From the NCBI RefSeq assembly GCF_030864355.1, contig NC_083397.1, positions 2,108,001 through 2,172,000 on the forward strand: DNA of 64,000 nucleotides. Reading direction: 5' to 3'. This DNA comes from Cutaneotrichosporon cavernicola (taxonomy: Eukaryota > Basidiomycota > Tremellomycetes > Trichosporonales > Trichosporonaceae). A program made the position numbers and the translations under genes. The first letter of the stretch is position 1. Each line of letters starts with the position of its first letter. Below the pieces are notes generated by a model that did no database searches, was not told where the DNA came from, and was given only the letters and a program-made list of their open reading frames with translations. Positions 50,938 to 60,326 of this stretch are shown piece by piece.

Positions 50938-53495
50938 TTAGGAAGTGACCCATGACGGGGCAGTCTGGGGTGGGGGGGCTGGACGGCCACTCTGCGCCTC
51001 GTTCTCGAGCATGTCGAGGAGCTGTCCGACAATCTCGTCGATCTCGCAGGGACTGATGTCCCCGCCACAGCCCGCTGATATCAGGCGCCGGTACTGGGCC
51101 ATCTTGTCCGTGGTGCCCGTCTGGGTTTAGCTCTACGCGACAATGCAACCCACCTCCGTCTGCGCCTTCACTAGACGGGTGACGAGCTCGCTGCGCCGTT
51201 GTCGCATCTTTTCGATCTCGCTCCGCAACCGCTCTTCCTCAGTTACAGCCTCCGCGACCTCTGGCACCGCTGTCAATGTCGACAGGTCAGAGTAATCCTC
51301 GCCGGCCTGTGCAGGATCGTCGCCGTTCTTCCACCGTGTCTCCCGACCCTCATCGCTCGACTTCCACTGGCGCGCACCGCGCGCGAGGTCCGTCTCGAAT
51401 TTGGCCCTGAGCTTCTCGACCAGCCCGTCCAGCTCGCCTTGCTTGGCCTCGAGCGGCTTCATCTGTTCGCCCAGGTTGTGCAACGTCCGCCCAGCGTCCG
51501 TGACCTCGGTGTGGATGCTTGTGAGCATCGCCTTGGCCTCGAGCACGTCGCGCTCTTTGCTGGCCTTTTCCGCCTCGAACGAGCGCGCTAGCGACTGCAT
51601 CTGCTGCAGGACGTCCGAGCTGTGCTGCCCGGCTGCCAACCGCGCCGCTTCCGAGTTGTACAGCTGTGGCGGGAGAGTGCTGAACACCGCCGCACCCAGA
51701 GACGTTGGGTTGCGGGGCGCCGCGGAGGGCTGTGTCCGACCTAACATGATGTCAGGCGACGAGCGGAAGCGCTCGTCTTCCAAGATATAGTCCTCGGCCG
51801 ACTTGAAGTCACGGTTGCGGATCTTCGGGTCGGCGCCGTGGTCGAGAAGCGCCTTGACGATACGCTTCGACCGCGCGCGAGCAGCTAGGGTCAACGCCGT
51901 TTCGCCGTCCTCGTCCTGGAAGTTGATCACGTCTGCTAGCTCCTGCGGGTAATCGGCCAGGCGCGACAAGATGACCTCCATGTAGTAACGTGCAGCGTGA
52001 ACCTTGCCCTTGAATAATGCAAGGTTGGCAATGTGATGGAAGACTGTCCGATTCGCCTTGTCGATGTTGAGTGTCGAACGGTGGAGGAGCTCGAACACCT
52101 CTGGGAACTTGCGCAGGTCGTAGTTGTTGGTGAACATGACACTTCGCATAAGAGGAGTCTGCTCGAGGTTGTTCTTGCCGAAGATGCTTGCGCCCGCCGA
52201 CAAGAGGAGCTTAATCACACGTGTGCGGCCCATCGCAGCAGCCCAATGGAGCGCAGTGTGCTGGTCGTCGTCAATGGTGCCGTTAGAATCCCAGTTGTAA
52301 GGAGGGTTCGTCATGACAGAGGGGATTTGGGTTGCTTCAGAAACAAAGTAGTTCAAGACAATGTCGTTGTACTCATCCTGGGTGAGAGGGTGTTGCATCC
52401 CGCCGTACTGTGCGCGCGGGCTGGCGCCTGGTGGTGGGGGGGTGTGAACGGCGCTGTTGCCGCGCGCTTTCCTCAACTGGTCGTACTCGTCCTCGTCGTC
52501 CATCATGGCGGACGACCGCTTACGCGAGTGCCCGGCACGGCCATTCATGATGCTGAAGCCATCAATGTCCATGCCGTCAATGCTTCGCTCGTCTACCGTC
52601 GGCAGCCGCGAAGTGCCGTTCAACGGCGACGGCGTCTGCGACTCGGACATGTCGTCCATGACGTCCGAATCCTCGCCATCGCCAACAGAGTCTGGCGTCT
52701 GGTGCCGCCCATTGCCGGCACCAAGGACCTTAGCGCTCTTGATCGGAACCAGGGCCTCCTTCTGCTTGGCTTCCTTGCCGCGCTTGGTGGGTGGCGCGAC
52801 GGTATGCTTGGGAGCTGGGGGTGGTGACACGGATTCTCTGGGGACAAAGTCGATGATGGGGCGCAGCATATCTTCGACATTGTACTGCTTTGCAAGTGCG
52901 AGGCCTCGTTCAATGGGTACCCACGTCCCTGGGAGTCAGTTAGGGTAAACATGACCTGACGACGCGTTGACCGCCATCTTGCATCCGCATCACAAAACGC
53001 ACCTTGGTACTTTCCGTAGCCACCCTGCACTTTCTCATGCTCTCCTTTTTGGACTTCACGTTCCAGAACGCGTGTCCGTTGCGGCTTGTCGAATCCGGCG
53101 ACTTTGAGGATCTGGGTGGCGTTGAGGTACGCGTCAGACCTACGACGCATGACGGCTACATTGCGGCAGATGAACTCGAACACGGGACTGGACGCGTCAG
53201 CTTTGTCGCGCGTGTATGCGATGCGAGCAACTTACACGCCACTGTAATGTCAAGCGCGGCAATGTCGATGAGCCCGAGAGATCAGAGTCAGCATACGCAA
53301 TCATGACGGGGAAGAAGTGGTTGGACACCCCGGCGGCGACAGAACATACCTGTACGTGGCCTGCATGCATGCGTCAGCATTTGTACTAGTATGAGAGCAA
53401 AATGAATGACAGAGTTGGGCTGATCCATGGTGGAAACGTACCTTGTAGATGGTGTTGGGCCCACCGTCGCCCGTCGCGGCTGCTTTCTTGCCCAT
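50938..53495 (-). CDS. MBP1: MBP1/SWI4-family APSES transcription factor with ankyrin repeats
   Basis: Six exons (53495-53442, 53360-53350, 53241-53236, 53187-53003, 52928-51154, 51120-50938) give 737 residues. Two internal exons are tiny, 11 and 6 nt, yet their inclusion restores the KilA-N/APSES signature [18 protein letters not shown], followed by [20 protein letters not shown] and [14 protein letters not shown] Ser/Pro-rich linker with an RKR patch leads to ankyrin repeats ([19 protein letters not shown] near 309, [20 protein letters not shown]), then coiled coil from about 480, and a C-terminal [10 protein letters not shown] block typical of the Swi6/Mbp1 heterodimerisation end. It should bind ACGCGT boxes and drive G1/S genes; two likely targets, RAD52 and POL31, lie about 4-6 kb away. 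Whether it is the sole MBF DNA-binding subunit is unknown. Confidence 0.94.
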
Positions 53496-54195
53496 GTGAG
53501 GATCGCGTCGAACGTCTCTTGCAACGTCGTGTGTTCGGGAATGAAAATGGAGTGTGACCGGGCTCTGGGCCGACGGTCTGAGTGGGTGGGAGTTGAAGGG
53601 AAGAGATGCAAGGGACTTGATGGATGGATGTAATGTATGTAGTTGCGTGAGTAGTCGAGTATCTAGAGAGAGTAGTGGTCATGAAGCGAGGTCGCGCGGG
53701 TATTAGGACTTAGGGGAAGGTTGGGATACTGGGTCACTGGGTCACTGGGGCGATGGGGTGACTGGGTAACTGGGTGACCGGGTGACGGGGGTTCACGGGG
53801 TGTGTTGGGTAGGTGGGTGGCTCGACGCGTCCAAAGTATTCCTACCTCTAATTACAGACAGCAAAGGTAGGTCGTCATCATCTCTCTCCCTAGTCTTAAT
53901 AATTACCCCTATAGGAAATTGGTTGATTGTAGGCCTGTCTGAGACCGTGCCCTCAACAAGCGCAAAGACAACAGCCCTTACTTAAGCTACAAAGCTCTCA
54001 TGCCTTAAACCCCAGCCACCCAGCCACCCAACCACATTCCCAACCTTGCCACGTGGATTAAACGCCGGGGTGTGGCACTGGCCTGGGTGCCTGGACTGAT
54101 CACTGGTGGAGGTCGTCTCCAAAGTTGACTATCGTCCTAGCTCACTTGTTGACACACTCCTGACACCTTCCTTCCTCGCTCTAACGCACCACGCG
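53496..54195. promoter_or_regulatory. Divergent promoter of MBP1 and RPC17 with ACGCGT and TGGGTGAC repeats
   Basis: 700 bp. It contains an ACGCGT box at 53825-53830, about 330 bp upstream of MBP1, and a TGGGT(G/C)AC repeat array at 53726-53790. The MCB could mean MBP1 regulates itself. No other gene is seen. Confidence 0.5.
53726..53790. repeat. Imperfect tandem repeat of TGGGTCAC/TGGGTGAC
   Basis: About seven 8-9 bp units (ACTGGGTC, ACTGGGTAA, CCGGGTGAC variants) stand head to tail upstream of MBP1. Units diverge slightly, so the array is not brand new. Confidence 0.7.
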
Positions 54196-55013
54196 ATGAA
54201 GGTGAGCTATTGAATCGGAATTGAGACAATGAGCTCACGCAGATCTCGAACAATCCGCCACAGCATCTGTCAAACTACGAGGTGCTGCAGCATTTCCTCG
54301 CGCTCAAGAAGGACAACGACGTGCTTGAGCGAGCCGCCGAGTCCAAGAAGAACCGCGACATCAAGGGTGCCTTCGACCAGATCCCACTCATCACGCGACG
54401 TGGAGAGATCGGCGGTCCCGAGATCCCCGAAGTACCCCACCTCACGCCCGCCCAGCTGAAGCGGGAAGACGATGCCGCACGCCGGGGCGTCTCCAAAGAT
54501 CTGGTGTGGGTACAAGGCGAGGTGCTCAAGTACCTCTGCGCCGACTACAACGTGACCGCTCGGCAGACTGCAGATGGGGTGCGGTCCATCGCGGATGGAT
54601 TGCAGGACTACGGCCTCACAAGGGCCGAGCTGCTACAGACGTGCAACCTCGCTCCGACGAACATGGTCGGCATGTACTTAATTGTCGAAGAGGCCGAGAA
54701 GCGATTCCAGAACTACGAGGGAGGGTATGAGGGGACAGTGGGCACTATTATTTCCGACATCATTGAGCCGAGCCTCCTTTACGAGGTTCCAGACGAACTC
54801 ACGCCGTTCGTCACAAGCGTCAAGGCCAAGGAGATAGGTGAGCTGCCGAGTAGTTCACAGCTGACAGCAGTGCAAACCATCCTGGAAGACGCTGCGGCTT
54901 ACGCTGAGGAGGAGGAGATGATGTACCAGGAGCAGGAGTTTGTGCACGAGGCAGAGTGGGGAGCAGACAAGGAAGCCGCGGCCGACGACGACGAGGACAA
55001 CACCATGGACTAA
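54196..55013 (+). CDS. RPC17: RNA polymerase III subunit C17 (RPC17/CGRP-RCP-like)
   Basis: Part of the Rpc17-Rpc25 stalk of RNA polymerase III, which makes tRNAs and 5S rRNA. The first coding exon is just ATG AAG (54196-54201); the second runs from 54243. A 33-nt segment at 54838-54870 has perfect intron signals (GTGAGC, CTGAC, CAG) and no stop, and is probably removed, leaving about 247 residues. The start MKISNNPPQHLSNYEVLQHF and the helical HRDC-like block (LKYLCADYNVTARQTADGVR through LLQTCNLAPTNMVGMYLIVE) match the family. The C-terminus is Asp/Glu-rich. The central insert makes it longer than the about 160-residue yeast protein. It is divergent from MBP1. Confidence 0.85.
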
Positions 55014-55100
55014 GGGAGGGAGAGGGACGGTTCGGTTGAGACACATTGTACGCATGTAGCCTATTTCATTACACTACCATTATTACCAGTTCGAAGGAGA

Positions 55101-56671
55101 TTATCCGCCGAAGTAACTTCCGCTGATGACGTGGCTGACGCCCAAGGAGCAGAGGCTGCCAAAGGCCAGGCCTGAGACTAGGGAGAAGGCCGCGAGAGTG
55201 CCCGCGATGTCCTTCTCGTCCTCGGCGATCGCGGGGTTGAGCTCCGGAGACGACGCGAACATCATGCAGAGGGTCGAGATCCATCTGGCGTCAGCTCCTG
55301 GGTAACGGAAAGGTTCGAGCTGACTCACCCGCCAGTGAGGCCAAAGCCGAAGAGGATGAGCCAGTAGACACCGTCAGGGAAAGCGGGGAGTTGACCCTTG
55401 GCGCGAGCGGGGATGTTGCAGAACAGGAAGAGTGGAATAAAGACCACCCTCGCTAGGGATAGGACGACGAGACGCGGGATCGTCATCGAGCTGAGCCCTA
55501 TGGAAGGGAGGTATGTCCGTCCACTGTAGTCGCCGACTAAATGTCAGCTAGTACTTGCACTCCGTCAGCAGACGCCGACGCACTGTTGAAGAGGAAGAAG
55601 TGGATAGCAATAAACGTGGCGGGCTGAAGAATCTTGGGAGGCGCCTTGACGACACTCGTGATCGTCGTGGTGATTGGAGGGAAAATGGCCTGAGATCAGC
55701 GGGAAACGCGTCGTGCTCACAAGAGTGACGACGAAGATAAACGCCACTGCGAACTCGATCCGGAAGTTCTTGCGGGCGACGGTCCGCGTGACGCGCCCGT
55801 CTTTGGCGCGATCCGCGCCAGTCGTCCGCGACGTCAGTGGGGCGAGCACCTCCGTGATGGCGGGGTTCTGGACGAGACGGTTGAGTGCGAGGAGGCAGAC
55901 GACGACGAAGCCCGCCGCTAGAGCCCACAGGCCGAACGCCGCACCAGTCGACGCCTCTTCCTTCTCCGTGGAGGAGAGGAGTGCCAACACGACCTGGCTC
56001 CCCGAGACGAGCACGGCAATGCCGCCCTGGCCGGACATGACACCCTGCATCTCCTGGCTGCCCCAGAGGGACGCGAGCGCGATCACGGCACTCTGCAGAT
56101 AGGAAGTCGTGAGTGCCAAGACGAGCGTGAGTAGGAGGAGGAGCGGGAGGAACATGGCGCGTGAGCCTGCACTGCCCTTGGCAAGGGCAGGGATCACAGA
56201 GGGGAGGGTGGGATAAGCCAGCACGATGCAGGCTGCGAGGAGAAGGAGGAGGGCCCAGCGGGTGCGTCCGATTGGATTCACCTGTCATCAGCTAGCCCAT
56301 GGCAAAGCGTACGCTGGCGACAGTCCTTTGAGCGAGCCCAAGGAAGAAGAGGTTGGCGAAGCAGAACGCCGTGCTGAGGTAGGAGGGAAGGTTGCTGCGC
56401 AGTGGTCCCTCCTCAGTTAGAGAGATGAGGAGAGGGAAGGTGCACATGAGTGCTGCGGTCAGTAAGAAGAGAGATCTCTGTAGCTACCGTTCCAGGGAAG
56501 GAGGACGCCGGCGCCGAGTACCCAGAAGCAGAGGTAGACGTCGCGTCCTTGGTGGCGACCGGAGAGGTGCGTCCCCTCGCCATTCGGCGCGTCTGGATCT
56601 GTTGCGATGGGCGTGTATGCGATTTCAGGGGAGAGCAAGGTTCGCACCCGCTGCTGAATGTTACTGAGCAT
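55101..56671 (-). CDS. FUN26: Equilibrative nucleoside transporter (SLC29/ENT)
   Basis: Six exons (56671-56488, 56452-56313, 56281-55721, 55689-55584, 55536-55329, 55284-55101) give 460 residues with about eleven hydrophobic segments. The ENT signature GAGVLLPWN in the first membrane helix is completed by splicing, and FNIGDYSGR in the eighth helix is regenerated exactly across intron 4; these are the two hallmark motifs. The N-terminal region before the first helix is short and soluble, and the large central loop (about residues 265-285) is basic. It carries nucleosides down their gradient, at the plasma or vacuolar membrane; which one cannot be told. An upstream start further 5' is possible but less likely. 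Confidence 0.93.
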
Positions 56672-56987
56672 TGTTGGCGAATGGTCAATGTCAACAACGC
56701 GGAACGGGTGTTGCGGGTACATGATCTCGTAACGTGAACCGCCGGGGTGGAGGTGCCGGATTTGGTTCCGGCCATCCTCGAACACAGGTAGAGTCGAGAT
56801 TGAGACACTACTTACTACTCATGCCAGCGTATTCATAACAAACCAGATTGTCAATTGTTCAAAACTGCTCTTCCTTGCTTCCCTTCAAGCAGTTCAGCTT
56901 TCAAAAAGGCGACTTGATCTCTCACCACGACGTCGGCGCCGGTAGCTCGACCTACTAGGATCAAGCTACATTTCGTCCGTCGCGTTT
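56672..56987. promoter_or_regulatory. Divergent promoter of ENT and the Zn2Cys6 gene
   Basis: 316 bp between divergent starts. No MCB or TATA box is evident, and no additional gene is seen. Confidence 0.4.
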
Positions 56988-59900
56988 ATGGAGTACAACT
57001 CGACCCACGAGCCAGGGGGCTCGGTAGCGTCACACATATCGCTTGAAGGACCAGTTCCTTCCTCAGCCTCACCAGTTCACCAGGCGGCAAGCCAATCGAA
57101 TGTCCAACAGTCAGTTGGACAGTTTGACCACTCTTCACGTGTGACTGACAGCAGGCCGTCTCCCTCTTCAAGCAACCCATCTGAAGGCTCCAAACCCACA
57201 GAGATCGTCCGCTACAACACAGCTAACGGGCGAAAGTATGTGTACCCCGCCACGACCATTCCCAACCCATCCATCGCCGACCAGCCACTCACGACGGTGG
57301 ATCCGGCACTGGGCGAGCTGGAGCGCCCTCACTTTATCCCAATCGATCTTGACTCGCGCGTGGACAGGGCGAGCGTGTGGATGAAGACCGTCCCCGGAAC
57401 AGGCGAGGTCGTTTTCTTTATCCCCGGTTCCTGCTCTGAATGTCTGAGATTGCAGCAGCATTGTGACCGCGCGTCACCTGTGTGTGGGCGGTGCCAGAAG
57501 CGCGGGGCCAGCTGCACATTGCAGGGGTTTAAGCACCTGCGCCCGTCGGCACCAGTCCGGGGTCCAAGTGGGAGTATGGATAAGGGCAAGGGTAGAGCGA
57601 ATGGTGAGGAGATCGGGGACGAGGGAAGGGGCAAGCGGGTCAAGAAGAAGCGCCGGCTGAGTGCCGACGACGAAATGGATCCCAACACCCTCAACTTTGA
57701 AGGGACTGCGATCCGGAAGGCGCGCCCGCGCCCGTCCAAGACGCCACAGCAACCGTCGAGTAGCGCGGGGTACGTCCGGCCCGAAGACATCAAACCCACC
57801 CCCGAGGACGAGGCGTACGCCGCGCTCGCGGAGCGCGACGTACCCCAATTGCCGCTGGATATGATCCGAGGGAAACCGCCGTTCTGGGCGGAACGGCGGA
57901 GCACCCTTCAAGCAGCCATCACGAACTTCAACAGCAACCTCATCCGCACTGATGGCGCGTGGGTGGACTATGGACACAGCGGGATCGCGCGCGGCGTTGT
58001 TCTGGATGGGATGCCACACGAGTCCATTCAGCCCCACTTTTTCGGGGAACGTGAGCGGGCAGGGACGATCCTCACCAACGTGTAAGCTCATCATCCGTGA
58101 GGGGAGCTGACAGCAGCGGCAAACCCAGGCGTCGTTACTGGTCCGTGCAGAGTCAGAGCCACGCACCCGGTGCTACATCGCCACTACCGAAGGAGGTGCC
58201 GACGCCCAGTGGAGTGAACGAGAACACCTCCAATGGGGGTGAGACTGTGAACGGAAATGCGAACAGTGGCGCTGCGACGCCAGTGAGGCCTGAAGAGGAG
58301 CGCGCCGTTGAATCGCTCCTCATGGCCCACCGCGCCAACATGGCCGTCGCCGTCGCCGTCACCCCTGCGTACGCGCACACGCCGTTCAAGGTGCAGAAGT
58401 CCTACCTCGGTCTTGGGTGGTTCTGGGTCGTCGACGCGTGGACCGAGCTCGCGGCCGTCCAAAAAGACGTGCCAGACAGCGATAAGGAGGTCGTCTGGCG
58501 CTTCCGTTTCGAGTGGGCGTCGACACTTCAATCCGAGCCGTGGTGGTCGCGCAAAGACGACGAACCCCGGATGTCCCACGACTGCACTGATTTGACTGTC
58601 AAAAGCCCTCAGACAGTGGACAAGTTGCGCCTCACTCTGGCAACAAAGACATTACGCGGCGCACCCGCCGACTCAAACGGCACAAAGTGCGGGGCGTGCG
58701 AGCGCTTCTCATCGAATGTCTACGAAAAGCCAGTGTGCCTCAATGAGGAGTGTGTTCGCATGGTGCGGGACACCCAGGAACGTCTCCCCTCCAGAAACAT
58801 CAACATGTCTGGTACCTTTGATCCGCCTATGCAGCTGAAGTCGCTCTTCAAGAGAGATCCGCCGTACGTCACGCAGCGCGTCGAAGCCCAAGCGGACATG
58901 TGGCACGCCTGGGTCTGCGCGCGCTGCCGCCTCGCCAACGAGCGCCGCGACTGGTCTGGCCTCCTCTGCGAGTGGTGCGCACATGTCGATTATCCTCGCC
59001 GCAAAGCGTACACTGTTGAGGCGCTGCACGGACCGCGTCCGACTGCCACAGGCGCGCGGGCAGAAGAGGGCTTCGCGAGCTGGGCCGCCGACGGGGGCCG
59101 CACCTCCGCCCTCTTCCCCGACGAAGTCAAGGCCGTGCGCTGGCAGCTACCGTGGGCCGAAGTCGTACATGTGCTGGGACACCAGGGCGTTGCGCTTGTC
59201 CCAAATGCTGTCCTCAAGGGCCTGCAGATCCAGGGACGCGACGAGGTCCCATTCCGCCGGCACGCTTATCCCGCAACCTCCTCCCAGCCCTCGGAACTGG
59301 TCATCTCTCACTTCTACACCTATCTCGCTGGCCCCGATGGCGTTCCGCTCATCGCCCACCTCCCGACAGCGACGGCGGTACCATGGACCGAAGCGCCCAA
59401 AGTCACCCTAGACGCCATGGACCTCATCAACGAGCGCGCAGGACGGATCTACCCCGGCGACCCAGAGTTCAACTCGCTCCTCCTCGCCACGGTTCGGCAC
59501 GGGTCATCACCAACAATCCCATTGTCCCAAAACGCGACGGTAGCCCTGCTAGTCCTCGGCGCCGATTGCACGCTGCACGTCCGCCGGGCGCGCCGGCGCG
59601 CCGGCGAACTGACCGCGCAACACGGCGACGTGGTGCTATTCAAGACGGGCCCCGAGGCTGTTGAAGTCGAGGTGCGTGCGGATGGGTTCGCGTTCGTGGG
59701 ACTCGCGCGGCGGGCGTACGAGGCGCTCCCGACTGAGATCCCGTCCGGCCCGCTCACGAGCTGGTACATGGGCCCGTGGCCTTTGGATCGGACCGCGCCA
59801 CTGCGGCCACACGTCGCGTTTGTCGAGGAGAAGATTGCCGAGAAGGAAGATGAGGATAAGCCGAAGGCAGAAGACGTCGACAAAACGGACGAGGAGTGGG

Positions 59901-60229
59901 ATAGGGACGCCATGGACGCCGCGGACATCTTCGCACCGGCGCTCTTCAGGGGGATTGAGGTCGCTCGGGCCCGGCCGACACCGACTATCTTGAAAGCGCC
60001 AGAGCACGCACCGCTCCCCCGCCCCAAGGCTGAGAAGAAGGTTGTAGCGACGGCCAGTCGAGGCCGTGGGCGTGGTCGGGGTGGTCGTGGAGGCCGCGCA
60101 CGCGGCCGGGGCCGTGGGCGTGGGCGTGGCGGATCGTTGCGCGCCAGCACGAGCGCCACGCCCATGGACATGGACGAGGACGAGGAGGGTGAGGAGGAGC
60201 TCGACGAGTTTGACGACGAGTCGGATTAG
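56988..60229 (+). CDS. Zn2Cys6 protein with central Cys cluster, degenerate AlkB-like domain and RGG tail
   Basis: Two exons (56988-58081, 58117-60229; 35-nt intron) give 1068 residues. A binuclear zinc cluster CSECLRLQQHCDRASPVC...CQKRGASC with C-x2-C-x6-C spacing lies at residues 149-176, followed by a basic tract (KKKRRLS). A second Cys group at about 555-650 (CGACERF, CLNEEC, CARCRL, CEWC) could hold two more zincs. Residues about 700-915 follow the AlkB/2OG-Fe(II) dioxygenase layout: FNSLLLATVRHG, VALLVLGADCTLHVRR, QHGDVVLFKTGPEAVEV and FVGLARR. The metal ligands HxD and distal H are absent. An RGG box (about 1011-1040) and an acidic tail end the protein. It may be a DNA-binding regulator with an inactive demethylase-like sensor. 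The zinc cluster is certain; the AlkB relationship is an inference from pattern. Confidence 0.85.
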
Positions 60230-60326
60230 TGTATATTGTCATAGATAAGTCATTGTGATATTACCCATTGGCGTTGCACTAGTCGCTGCATAGTTTGGAT
60301 TCTATTCATGGGTGGGCCTTACTTCT

